Shown: positions 55,508 to 64,000 of the stretch, one piece after another
Numbering within the stretch: position 1 is the stretch's first letter
Layout: each line of letters begins with the position of its first letter
Origin: Prochlorococcus sp. MIT 1307
Lineage (GTDB): Bacteria > Cyanobacteriota > Cyanobacteriia > PCC-6307 > Cyanobiaceae
DNA length: 64,000 nucleotides
Assembly: GCF_034092395.1 (NCBI RefSeq)
Contig: NZ_CP139301.1
Span: forward strand, 620,001 to 684,000
Reading direction: 5' to 3'
Position numbers and translations under genes: made by a program
The notes under the pieces: generated by a model
Seen by the model: the letters and a program-made list of their open reading frames with translations, nothing else
The model's database searches: none
Told to the model about the DNA's origin: nothing

Positions 55508-56059
55508 ATGATAAAAATTTCGTCTAGATCTCTTATTCACGCATTTTCCGGTTGGGGACTTAATTGGAAAGGGATAGTTGACAATCAAAAAGGTGAGTGG
55601 TGGCTAATTGGCCAGTTACTCTTTATTACTGCCCATATAATGCCAGCTTGGCCTTCATTGCATAGTTTTAACTTAACTTGGCCTAAGTTTCTTGCAAATT
55701 TTGGTGTTTTTATTGTATTAATAGGAATAACTCTTGCAGCAAGAGCCTTTTTATCACTTGGATCAAGTCTGTCACCCCTCCCTGAGCCAAAATTAGGAGC
55801 CAAGCTAGTAACTATCAATAGCTATAAAAGATGTCGTCACCCTCTATATCAAGGCCTTTTAATTAGTTCATTTGGAATGATAGTTACTCTGGGAAGTATC
55901 TTTCATATTGTCCTATTTATTGGTTTATGCGCGATACTTATAGGCAAAGCGAAAAGAGAAGAGCGCCAATTAATCAAAAGGCACTCCCAATATAAAAATT
56001 ATTTAACAAATACTCCAGCAATTATTGCTGGTCTTCCTTGCTTAGATTGGCGAGTATAA
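55508..56059 (+). CDS. Isoprenylcysteine/phospholipid methyltransferase-like membrane protein
   Basis: This 183-residue protein has four or five helices and the ICMT/PEMT motif: YKRCRHPLYQGLL near 95-105 and the acidic pair in KREERQLIKRHSQYKNY near 150. These residues bind S-adenosylmethionine in the family. It could methylate a lipid or a small thiol. It sits between recC and recB, but I see no link in function. Confidence 0.75.
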   Translation: MIKISSRSLIHAFSGWGLNWKGIVDNQKGEWWLIGQLLFITAHIMPAWPSLHSFNLTWPKFLANFGVFIVLIGITLAARAFLSLGSSLSPLPEPKLGAKLVTINSYKRCRHPLYQGLLISSFGMIVTLGSIFHIVLFIGLCAILIGKAKREERQLIKRHSQYKNYLTNTPAIIAGLPCLDWRV

Positions 56060-56166
56060 GGTGAACGCATGAAAACCAAACACTGCCAATACCGTAATGA
56101 AAAACCAGTACAGATGGATCCCACTCACTAATTTCCGAAGCAAGCCATAAAAAGGAGCCTTTTAGA

Positions 56167-59100
56167 ATGAAGGGGAAAACAAACAAATGTCTATTTAAAT
56201 TTTCCCCTAATGACTACCCTCTTGATCCGGGGCTTCGTCTAATAGAAGCTAGTGCAGGGACAGGAAAAACATTTGCTCTCGCTCACCTTGTTTTAAGGCT
56301 ACTAACAGAAGGAGAGTACAGAATTAATGAGATCCTTGTCGTTACTTTTACAGAAGCAGCTGCCGCTGAGTTACGAGCAAGAATTAGTGATCGCATTGAA
56401 GCAGCCCTTGGGGGACTCGAATCTATAAAAACAAGAGTTAAACAAGAAATGCCTGATGAAGTGCTCCAAGAATGGCTAGATCTCAAAGCTCAAAATGAAG
56501 TCACTAGATGCCATTGGCAAAGCCTGCTATTAGAAGCATTAGAGAGTATTGATCGTGCAGATATCACAACCATTCACGGCTTCTGCAAACGCACATTGCA
56601 AAGAGAAGCGCTAGATAGCAATGCCCCTATCAAACCACAACTTGAAGAAGACAACTCAGAACTAGTATTGGAAGAGGTTCAGAATTACTGGCAACATCAT
56701 GCTCTGACACTCAACCCAAGCAATTTGAAAGGAGTTCAAAATGCAGGCCTCAGTCCAGAAAATCTATATAAGGCACTACTAAAAGTAGATAAGGATCCAA
56801 GTCTTATTTTTGAAGTTGACGATGCGTGCTTCATTTCATCACAACCACTAGGAGAACAATTTAATATTTGGATTGAAGAGCGCTGGTACAGATTTGTTGC
56901 AGCTTGGGAGAAACAAGGGAGTGCCTTAGAAGATTGTCTAAGAAGCCAAGCTTCAGAATGGCGTGCCAATGGCATTCAAGACACCAAGCCATTTAGTCCC
57001 AATCCAACTAAGAACCGTTTTGAAATCCTCAACAACTGGATTGAGACTATCTCTAAAAAAGGACAGAGCAACGGGCTCAATAGCGCTCCATTCTACGAAG
57101 TAATTCGAACCCAAAAACTCTTAGAGAGCTACTATCACCCGGCAGCAATAAGTCAAGTAGCCCAACGTTGTGGTGACAATAATTTTGTTCTTGTCAAACC
57201 TAAACTTCAAAAAGCTATTGCTGAATTATGGGATGGTCCGGCGGAACAACTATGGAAGCATGCCATAGGTATGATATTAACAAATCTGAGTAAGCGAAGA
57301 CATCAACAAGGACTTATTAGTTATGGTGGACTTCTTAAAGCACTAGACCCCTTTACTACAAGCATCAAGGAAAGTAAAGGTCATAGGTCTCAAAATCAAT
57401 CAATTCAAGAACGATTAAGAGTTCGCTACCGAGTGACACTTATAGATGAGTTCCAAGACACTGATTCTCTCCAATGGAGATTATTAAAGCAAACTTTTGG
57501 CACTAGCCCTCAACATCTTCTATTAATGGTAGGGGATCCAAAACAAGCAATTTATAGGTTTAGAGGTGGTGATCTAAATATCTATATGTCTGCAAGAAAT
57601 GAAGTCGATCGAATTGATCAACTTCTAGACAATTATCGAACAACTCCTCTTCTTATGCATGGGCTAAATCAATTAATGGCCCCTGGCCTGAAACTTTCAG
57701 GTCTAGAGGTCCCATCATTAACTCCACGAGCAACTAGGAAAGAGCTGCATTCAGCAAATAATCAATACCCACTCCAACTACTGACAATTTGTCAGAATTC
57801 ATCAGACAGCAATTCGGAATTATTCGACTCAAAAAGCCAATTAGAAGAAATCATCCCAACCGCTGTGACAAATGCAGTAATGGAAGTTTTAGAGAATCAA
57901 TTAAATCAACTTCAGCCTTCCGATGTTTGTGTTCTAGTAAGCCGCCATGACCAAGCAGAAAGTATCCGGAATACGCTCGCTTTAGCAGGACTGCCAAGTC
58001 GTCTTGTTAGTCAAGGAGATATTCTTAAGTGTTCCGCAGCACAGGTTTTACAGCGCTTTCTCGACTGCCTTGCAAGACCAGGAAACAGTGGAAATCTAAA
58101 ACTCGTTGCTTGCTCTCCTTTAATGCAATGGAACATAGATAAGATCAAACTTGCAGATACGAATGGAGAGCTTAACGAGTTAGCAGTTCAATTCAAAGGT
58201 TGGTCCAAGAACTTGCAGAAGCTAGGCATTATGGGGTCTCTAGCTGAGCTATTAAAAGGACAGACAAGGGCTGATCTTTCAACCAGAGGGAGAATGCTTG
58301 GAGATCTTCAACAATGTGCCCAATTAGTTCAAGAGGCAATTCATAGGGATGGTCTAGATGCGATAGGTGCTGCGAGATGGCTCAGAAGACAGAGACTAAA
58401 CCCCAGTGAACAGCTATCTGAGGCAAGGGAGCCACATAGTGATATTGAAGAGAGTGCAGTCAATGTAATAACAGTTCATCGAAGTAAAGGGCTAGAGTAC
58501 CGAGTTGTCATATGTCCATATCTATGGCAAAGTCCACCAGTTTCTAAAGGACCCTTATGGTCTCAAAGAAAAGCCGAGCGCTGGCGAATAGCTTTGAATA
58601 ACAAATGGGGGAAAGGGAAAGAATCTGCCGAGGAATCCCGAAAGGCTTCTCTTCAAGAAGCAGAAAGACTAGCCTATGTAGCCTTTACTCGTGCACAGGA
58701 TAAATTAATAGTGATATGGGCAAAAGCTACAAAGCAAGAAGGCAATCCACTCACGCATTTACTATTTGAAAAAGAGTTACCCAAAAGTAAAATAGAAGAA
58801 CTTACAAGCGAAAAGCTGAAGGAATTTATAACTAATAAAGAGATAAGAATGAGTATAAGTCCTGCTCATCTAAGCAAACCCACAAAACGCTGGAGTCCTA
58901 AAGTTCCAAAAGAGATACTAACTCTAGGACCAATACCTCGACGCAAACTAGATGTTAGCTGGGGACGTAGTAGTTACTCATCTATTGTCAATTCTAACGA
59001 AGACGGCTACACACAATCCAATGACCCTGATGAACTAGAAGGAGGGAAAGATAAAGATCAACAAAATAATCTTGATAAACTAATCGATACTGCCTCTACT

Positions 59101-59970
59101 ATGAGGGGATTAGACACAAAGAATCCATGGCCGAGGCAAAGCCCTCTTGGTGACTTCCCACGTGGAGCTGCTGCTGGCGAATGTCTTCATAGAGTCCTCG
59201 AGAGAATAACTTTCAACGAATCTCTTGATAGCTCACAGAACAGAATCGTAATTGAGGAAGAGCTACTAAGAACAGGGTTAGATATCAATCTAAGGTCCAA
59301 AGTACAGGATGGTCTTGCTCAGGTATTAGGAACGCCATTAGGAGGCCCGCTTGGTGAGTTGAAATTCAACCAAATAAAAAAAAGCCATCGTATCCACGAA
59401 CTCAGTTTTGATATACCTATTGCCCATAAAAGCCACCAAATCAATTCATTAGATCTTGCTAGTGCATTTCTAAAAAATCCTCAATCTCGATTTGGTCCAA
59501 ACTACTCTAAAAGATTAGCCTCCTTAAATTTTTCTAGTCGTGGTTTTCTTACTGGTTCAATTGATCTAGTTTTTACAGATCAAGAAAATACGAAAAATGC
59601 TCAATGGTGGATAGTTGACTGGAAAAGCAACTGGATTGGAACCTATAACGACAATAATAAATTAGTCAATTGTGGGCCATATTACTACCATCAAAAAGCC
59701 ATGGAAGATCAAATGATCTACCATCACTATCCACTCCAAGCACATCTATACCTTGTTGCACTCCATCGTTTTTTAGAATGGCGCCTGCCTAATTATGACC
59801 CCAAGACCCATCTTGGAGGCTATATCTACGTCTTTCTAAGAGGTGTACCAGGAGCAAAGGCGCTCAGTCAAAGATCTCAAATAAAGAATATCCCTGGCCT
59901 AATTATTGAGGAAGCGCCCCTAGAGCGCATAACAGAACTCAACCGATTACTTCAAGAAGGAGGAAGATGA
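56167..59970 (+). CDS. recB: Exodeoxyribonuclease V, RecB subunit
   Basis: This 1267-residue protein has the SF1 helicase: Walker A EASAGTGKT at 27-35 (K34), LIDEFQDTD near 426 (Walker B), VGDPKQAIYRFRGGD and the late motif VAFTRAQ. The C-terminal nuclease has WWIVDWKSNW near 1150, where Asp and Lys bind metal. It should unwind and degrade DNA ends with RecC and RecD. The gene overlaps recD by 4 bases (ATGA), which suggests coupled translation. Confidence 0.96.
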   Translation: MKGKTNKCLFKFSPNDYPLDPGLRLIEASAGTGKTFALAHLVLRLLTEGEYRINEILVVTFTEAAAAELRARISDRIEAALGGLESIKTRVKQEMPDEVLQEWLDLKAQNEVTRCHWQSLLLEALESIDRADITTIHGFCKRTLQREALDSNAPIKPQLEEDNSELVLEEVQNYWQHHALTLNPSNLKGVQNAGLSPENLYKALLKVDKDPSLIFEVDDACFISSQPLGEQFNIWIEERWYRFVAAWEKQGSALEDCLRSQASEWRANGIQDTKPFSPNPTKNRFEILNNWIETISKKGQSNGLNSAPFYEVIRTQKLLESYYHPAAISQVAQRCGDNNFVLVKPKLQKAIAELWDGPAEQLWKHAIGMILTNLSKRRHQQGLISYGGLLKALDPFTTSIKESKGHRSQNQSIQERLRVRYRVTLIDEFQDTDSLQWRLLKQTFGTSPQHLLLMVGDPKQAIYRFRGGDLNIYMSARNEVDRIDQLLDNYRTTPLLMHGLNQLMAPGLKLSGLEVPSLTPRATRKELHSANNQYPLQLLTICQNSSDSNSELFDSKSQLEEIIPTAVTNAVMEVLENQLNQLQPSDVCVLVSRHDQAESIRNTLALAGLPSRLVSQGDILKCSAAQVLQRFLDCLARPGNSGNLKLVACSPLMQWNIDKIKLADTNGELNELAVQFKGWSKNLQKLGIMGSLAELLKGQTRADLSTRGRMLGDLQQCAQLVQEAIHRDGLDAIGAARWLRRQRLNPSEQLSEAREPHSDIEESAVNVITVHRSKGLEYRVVICPYLWQSPPVSKGPLWSQRKAERWRIALNNKWGKGKESAEESRKASLQEAERLAYVAFTRAQDKLIVIWAKATKQEGNPLTHLLFEKELPKSKIEELTSEKLKEFITNKEIRMSISPAHLSKPTKRWSPKVPKEILTLGPIPRRKLDVSWGRSSYSSIVNSNEDGYTQSNDPDELEGGKDKDQQNNLDKLIDTASTMRGLDTKNPWPRQSPLGDFPRGAAAGECLHRVLERITFNESLDSSQNRIVIEEELLRTGLDINLRSKVQDGLAQVLGTPLGGPLGELKFNQIKKSHRIHELSFDIPIAHKSHQINSLDLASAFLKNPQSRFGPNYSKRLASLNFSSRGFLTGSIDLVFTDQENTKNAQWWIVDWKSNWIGTYNDNNKLVNCGPYYYHQKAMEDQMIYHHYPLQAHLYLVALHRFLEWRLPNYDPKTHLGGYIYVFLRGVPGAKALSQRSQIKNIPGLIIEEAPLERITELNRLLQEGGR

Positions 59971-61682
59971 GCCCCAAAAACCTTTTTAAATACCCTCAAG
60001 ATTTAAAACGTTCCCTATTCCAAACATTATTGAAACGTATTCCTCCAAAATCATTTTCGCCCCATCTAGAAGACATAGTTAATGCACTAATGGATGCATT
60101 ATCAAAAGGAGAGTTAGAGCTAAATCTAAATAGCAACCCTCCTGACAAAGAATTAAAAAATCCAGGTTGGCCTAAAATGCATCAAGAGGCTCTTCTAAAA
60201 AGCGGATGGCTAGAGGGTGAGCATGCTCCCATGATTCTAGAAGATAATCAACTTAGTTGGCGTCGATGGCATGACGAAATGAACGAGGTAATTAAAAATC
60301 TAATTAATAGATCGCAGATCAAACTAACAGTTCAACAGAGTAAAACATCTCAAGACCTCACTAGGTTACCCACAATGCTTAACCGTGAACAACAACTTGC
60401 TGTTGAAGTTGTTTCCAATCAAAGGGTTGTAATGCTTAGCGGGGGCCCTGGAACAGGTAAAACAAGTACTGTCATGCAAATGCTTGAGCAAGCACTTAGC
60501 TTAAACAACAATTTAAAGATTGGCCTAGCGGCACCTACAGGAAAAGCAGCAAGGCGGCTTCAAGAAACTCTTCACAGAGGCATTGAATCTCTCACTCCTC
60601 TCCATCAAGAGGTCTTATATGAGATTCCATGCTATACACTCCACAAATGGCTTCAATCTAATCCCCAAGGCTTTGCAAAGAACAAACAAAATCCTCTAAA
60701 CCTTGATCTATTGGTGATTGACGAGATGTCAATGGTAGATCTACGCCTAATGAAGGCTCTAATTGATGCACTTCCTAAAAGTACTCAACTATTTTTAGTA
60801 GGTGATAGCAATCAATTACCACCAATAGGTAGTGGTTCGATCTGGCACAAGCTACAAAGAGACAATGTTCGGAGTCGATTTGGTAAAGGTGCGGTTCATC
60901 TGCACAAGCGTTACAGAAATCGCGGAGCGCTAGCTTTGGCAAGCAATACTCTTTGTGAGCATGGTCTTTATTCTTTTTGGGAAGAATTATCAAACCTGAC
61001 CAAAGAATCAAATATCCAAACTCATCATTGCAAGATTAATAGAATTCCTCCTTTTTTATTAAGCCGTCTACAAATACACTCCAAGCGACTAAAGCACCTG
61101 ACTAAATTACTACTTAAACAGCTGCCAAAAGAATTCCAAGTTTCATTTGACGAAAATATCGATTTAGGGAAAGAAGGAGAAAAACTTCTTCGCGGGATTG
61201 AAGAGTTGATGGTCCTTTGCCCAAAACGTCATGGAAGATGGGGAGTGGATGAAGTACACAAAGCTTTGTTGGGCAGCAATATTGCAGAAGACTTATCAAA
61301 TTGGCCACAAGGTACTCCTGTCATGTGCAAAGAAAATCAACCAGAGTTTCAACTTGCCAACGGAGATATTGGTCTTCTAATTGGAGAAAAAGAAAATCGA
61401 CGATTATTGTTTCGTGTTTTTTCTGAAGAGCATAAGTTAACTACACGTTTTTTTCATCCTGCAAGATTAAAGGCAATTGAACCAGCATTCGCAATGACAG
61501 TTCACAAAGCCCAGGGAAGTGAAGCTGATGAAGTTATTTTACTTTGGCCAGATGAGAAATCACAATCATTACCAACCAACCAAGAAACATGTCAGTCAAA
61601 GAGCTACGAAGAAAGATTGCTTTATACAGCCATAACAAGAGCTAGAAAAAAAATTGATCTAATCACTAAATCAAACAATTAA
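59967..61682 (+). CDS. recD: Exodeoxyribonuclease V, RecD subunit
   Basis: This 571-residue helicase has Walker A LSGGPGTGKTST near 157-167, the DEMSMVD Walker B near 255, LVGDSNQLPPIGSGS and the end motif YTAITRARKK. It moves along the 5' strand in RecBCD. The ATG overlaps the recB stop. It completes the set; a Chi-activated enzyme is the inferred role. Confidence 0.94.
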   Translation: MSPKNLFKYPQDLKRSLFQTLLKRIPPKSFSPHLEDIVNALMDALSKGELELNLNSNPPDKELKNPGWPKMHQEALLKSGWLEGEHAPMILEDNQLSWRRWHDEMNEVIKNLINRSQIKLTVQQSKTSQDLTRLPTMLNREQQLAVEVVSNQRVVMLSGGPGTGKTSTVMQMLEQALSLNNNLKIGLAAPTGKAARRLQETLHRGIESLTPLHQEVLYEIPCYTLHKWLQSNPQGFAKNKQNPLNLDLLVIDEMSMVDLRLMKALIDALPKSTQLFLVGDSNQLPPIGSGSIWHKLQRDNVRSRFGKGAVHLHKRYRNRGALALASNTLCEHGLYSFWEELSNLTKESNIQTHHCKINRIPPFLLSRLQIHSKRLKHLTKLLLKQLPKEFQVSFDENIDLGKEGEKLLRGIEELMVLCPKRHGRWGVDEVHKALLGSNIAEDLSNWPQGTPVMCKENQPEFQLANGDIGLLIGEKENRRLLFRVFSEEHKLTTRFFHPARLKAIEPAFAMTVHKAQGSEADEVILLWPDEKSQSLPTNQETCQSKSYEERLLYTAITRARKKIDLITKSNN

Positions 61683-61807
61683 GAGGATCTGAACTCAGAA
61701 TACAAATTTAAATTCCTACAATGATGGCTTAAATGATGATAAATTAAAAAGAACCTTTAAAAAGGCGAGTCAACACAGCACGGTTATTTACCGATTGGAC
61801 GTTGTCT

Positions 61808-61832
61808 GCCTGATTTGAAGGAGTAATCAGGC
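61808..61832 (+). promoter_or_regulatory. Perfect hairpin with AAGGAG loop in the helicase leader
   Basis: GCCTGATT (61808-61815) pairs perfectly with AATCAGGC (61825-61832), and the 9-base loop TGAAGGAGT holds an SD-like AAGGAG. The stem ends 13 bases before the ATG at 61846. The SD-like bases are 23 to 28 bases before this ATG, too far for normal use, so the hairpin may be a regulatory element instead. No T run follows. Confidence 0.5.
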
Positions 61833-61845
61833 CAACTCCATCTAG

Positions 61846-63684
61846 ATGACTAATACAAAAGCGCATGAGGACTTTTCATGTTATGTAGATCTCAACATGG
61901 AAAAGCTCAACGATTCCAAACCTGAAGGCCACTCAACTAATGATCAGCACTTAGAAGATAAAATGTCCAAAGATAAAGTTCTGCAAGAGAAAGCCGACTC
62001 CAGAAATATCATCAAAAACAATTTCGAAGGTTTCGGATTCAGTGATGCACTCCTAGAAACAATCAAATTGAAAGGTTACAAGGAACCTTCACCCATTCAA
62101 AAGGCGGCTATACCTGAACTGATGCTAGGGCGAGATTTGGTAGGACAAGCCCAGACCGGGACAGGTAAAACTGCCGCTTTTGCTCTACCGCTAATAGAAC
62201 GATTAAAGAAGGAACACAAACATCCTCAGATTCTAGTGCTCACACCTACTCGTGAGCTGGCTATGCAAGTTGCAGATTCTTTCCGAGCATATGCAGCAGG
62301 TCATCCTCATCTGAAAATCTTGGCAGTTTACGGAGGTGCTGACTTCCGGTCTCAAATCAATACTCTTAAAAGGGGGGTAGACGTCATTGTTGGTACTCCT
62401 GGTCGAGTAATGGACCACATGCGTCAAAAAACACTTACTACAGCTGACTTGGAATGTCTAGTCCTCGACGAAGCAGATGAGATGCTTCGAATGGGTTTTA
62501 TAGATGATGTCGAATGGATACTTGATCAGTTGCCGAATAAGCGTCAACTTATTTTATTCTCTGCAACTATGCCTTCTGAGATAAGAAGGCTATCAAAACG
62601 CTACCTTAATGAGCCTGCAGAAATCACCATCAAATCTTGCGCACAAGAAGCCCGGCTAATTAAGCAAAGCTTTATAACTGTCAAAAATACTCACAAGATT
62701 GAAGCTGTCAAAAGAGTGCTTGAAGCGAGAAGTGGTCAAGGTGTAATCATTTTTGTACGCACAAAGATGATTACATTAAGTGTTGCCGAAGCACTGGAAG
62801 CTTCTGGTCATGAAGTCGCTGTTCTTAATGGTGATGTCCCTCAAACCCAACGCGAAAGGACAGTTGAACGTCTACGAAATGGCAATATTAATATTCTTGT
62901 CGCCACAGATGTAGCTGCTAGAGGCTTAGATGTTGAACGTGTCGGCCTTGTAGTTAACTACGACATGCCGTTCGATAGTGAAGCATATATTCACCGTATT
63001 GGTCGTACTGGAAGGGCTGGTAGGAATGGTGAGGCCATCCTTTTCGTAAATCCCAGGGAAAGACATTTCTTAAGCAACCTTGAAAGAGCGGTTGGTCAAC
63101 CTATTGAGCAGATGGCAATACCCAGCAATAATGATATTAATAAGAGCCGAATCGAAAGACTTCATGCACAGCTCTTAAAGGCTGCAAAGGAGGGTAGAGA
63201 TCACGACGAAGAAACAACCCTTTTTAATGAGCTAATTAAAAACGTAGGGGAAGAACTGAAGATAGATTCGGACAAAATTGCTCTTGCAGCAATAAGTCTT
63301 GCTGTTGGGCCTAATCCTTTACTAGTTCATGAAGATGAAGATTGGTTAAAACAATTTGCCCAAGGCAATCGCTCAGACGAGCGTCGAGAAAAGCGCAATC
63401 ACTCACGACGAAGAACTGATAGAGACACGCATCATTCTGACAACAACATGGAATCATTCCGAGTCGCTGTTGGTCATCGTGACAGAGTCAAACCTGGCAA
63501 TTTAGTTGGTGCTATAGCCAATGAGACTGGATTAAAAGGGCGAATGATTGGACGAATTCAAATTTTTCAATCTCATAGTTTAATAGACCTGCCAAAGGGT
63601 ATGCCAGAAGATATCTTCAAGGACTTAAAAAAACTTAGAGTCATGAACAGAGAGTTGCAGATAAGTCGAAACAGCCAACAATGA
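61846..63684 (+). CDS. deaD: DEAD-box RNA helicase (DeaD/CsdA type)
   Basis: This 612-residue protein has a polar N-terminal extension (about 1-50), then the core motifs: Q motif GYKEPSPIQKAAIPE, AQTGTGKT near 102, PTRELA, DEAD (LDEADEML), FSATMP, ATDVAARGLD and HRIGRTGR. The C-terminal domain (from about 540; VAVGHRDRVKPGNLVGAIANETG) is the DbpA/CsdA-type RNA-binding domain. It should unwind RNA in ribosome assembly and mRNA decay. An ATG later in the N-terminal extension is also possible. Confidence 0.95.
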   Translation: MTNTKAHEDFSCYVDLNMEKLNDSKPEGHSTNDQHLEDKMSKDKVLQEKADSRNIIKNNFEGFGFSDALLETIKLKGYKEPSPIQKAAIPELMLGRDLVGQAQTGTGKTAAFALPLIERLKKEHKHPQILVLTPTRELAMQVADSFRAYAAGHPHLKILAVYGGADFRSQINTLKRGVDVIVGTPGRVMDHMRQKTLTTADLECLVLDEADEMLRMGFIDDVEWILDQLPNKRQLILFSATMPSEIRRLSKRYLNEPAEITIKSCAQEARLIKQSFITVKNTHKIEAVKRVLEARSGQGVIIFVRTKMITLSVAEALEASGHEVAVLNGDVPQTQRERTVERLRNGNINILVATDVAARGLDVERVGLVVNYDMPFDSEAYIHRIGRTGRAGRNGEAILFVNPRERHFLSNLERAVGQPIEQMAIPSNNDINKSRIERLHAQLLKAAKEGRDHDEETTLFNELIKNVGEELKIDSDKIALAAISLAVGPNPLLVHEDEDWLKQFAQGNRSDERREKRNHSRRRTDRDTHHSDNNMESFRVAVGHRDRVKPGNLVGAIANETGLKGRMIGRIQIFQSHSLIDLPKGMPEDIFKDLKKLRVMNRELQISRNSQQ

Positions 63685-63823
63685 TTTATTGCTATTAACA
63701 AGATTGAGCTCCTACTCCTTACTTTCTTGAACAAAAGAAGCATTATCTATATGCAAAACAACCAAATTAGATCCTGTTTAAAGAGCCAATATCCTCAAAG
63801 AAACAAAATGTTCTTTTTGTTCA

Positions 63824-63979
63824 TTAGTTGCTAGCTGTCACTTTTAAACCGGCTTCCCTGTAGTTTGGTAATGCATCAGCTTCAGCTAACAGGCTCCAAA
63901 CGGCTCGCTCCCAAAGCTTCAGCTTCCAGGCTCCAGCATTCAAGGACTTTCCTTTTCGGACCAATGCTTCACTGATCAC
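63824..63979 (-). CDS. Small soluble protein, unknown
   Basis: A GTG start at 63979 gives 51 residues with Leu, Trp and Lys in a helical pattern (LNAGAWKLKLWERAVWSLLAE, ALPNYREAGLK). A stop lies just upstream in frame, so this is the whole ORF. It has real-protein composition but no motif. Its start lies 22 bases from the window end, so upstream context is not visible. Confidence 0.5.
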   Translation of the reverse strand: MISEALVRKGKSLNAGAWKLKLWERAVWSLLAEADALPNYREAGLKVTASN

Positions 63980-64000
63980 ATCCCATCAGTCCCTTTAGGA

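Overview
The window reads as a marine picocyanobacterial chromosome, most likely Prochlorococcus of a low-light-adapted clade, although the clade is an inference. The grounds are low-GC DNA with dense genes and short gaps, carotenoid genes of oxygenic phototrophs (a CrtL-type lycopene beta-cyclase and the prolycopene isomerase CrtH), TrmFO next to crtH, a SulP anion transporter, a StpA-like salt-tolerance phosphatase, DUF2811 proteins, and many tiny one-helix membrane proteins. I see no phage genes, no IS elements, no CRISPR array and no rRNA. One intact tRNA gene is present (Lys-TTT, minus strand, about 43.7 kb).

Layout. 0-2.5 kb: the N-terminal part of a type I secretion ABC exporter and a parvulin-type foldase, both on the minus strand. 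2.5-3.9 kb: a gene-poor, decayed stretch holding a tRNA 3'-end fragment and broken small ORFs. 3.9-12 kb: gamma-glutamyltransferase, small membrane or exported proteins, a 2OG-Fe(II) oxygenase, a SemiSWEET, a pentapeptide-repeat protein, a GMC oxidoreductase and two DUF2811 paralogues. 12.3-20.5 kb: a CbiX-type chelatase with a metal-ligand-rich tail, an FAD oxidoreductase, a SulP transporter, and a complete polar amino-acid ABC importer (binding protein, two permeases, ATPase). 20.6-24.7 kb: an Ala/Lys repeat protein, an AlkB-like dioxygenase, and the methionine pair metA-metY. 24.8-30 kb: an APH-fold kinase and a Rossmann-like protein diverging from a StpA-like phosphatase, then an ArsS-like radical SAM protein. 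30-36 kb: a Fur-family regulator, an isochorismatase-fold hydrolase, an MscS channel, lycopene cyclase and two SDRs. 36-43.7 kb: a hypothetical-rich, gene-poor region with many micro-ORFs and an excisionase-like HTH protein, ending at tRNA-Lys. 44-51.5 kb: trmFO, crtH, an atypical OmpR-type regulator, a plsC/exported protein/bolA/grxD run, and pdxJ. 51.6-63.7 kb: recC, a small methyltransferase-like membrane protein, recB-recD, and a DEAD-box RNA helicase.

How genes work together. RecBCD would process DNA double-strand ends. MetA and MetY form a direct-sulfhydrylation route to homocysteine, and a Glu in MetA points to acetyl-CoA use. The four ABC genes form one importer. BolA and the CGFS glutaredoxin are a known Fe-S partner pair. 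CrtL and CrtH both act in carotenoid synthesis from lycopene precursors, about 10 kb apart.

Most worth a second look: the kinase/Rossmann/StpA-like locus as a possible solute or sugar-phosphate pathway; the tRNA 3' fragment and the gene-poor region beside tRNA-Lys as possible integrative-element scars; two DUF2811 genes with related TGTGGAAAA motifs about 250 bp upstream; the regulator lacking its phospho-acceptor Asp; and a perfect hairpin carrying an AAGGAG loop just before the DEAD-box helicase start. I did not find a clearly new multi-gene system; these are leads.
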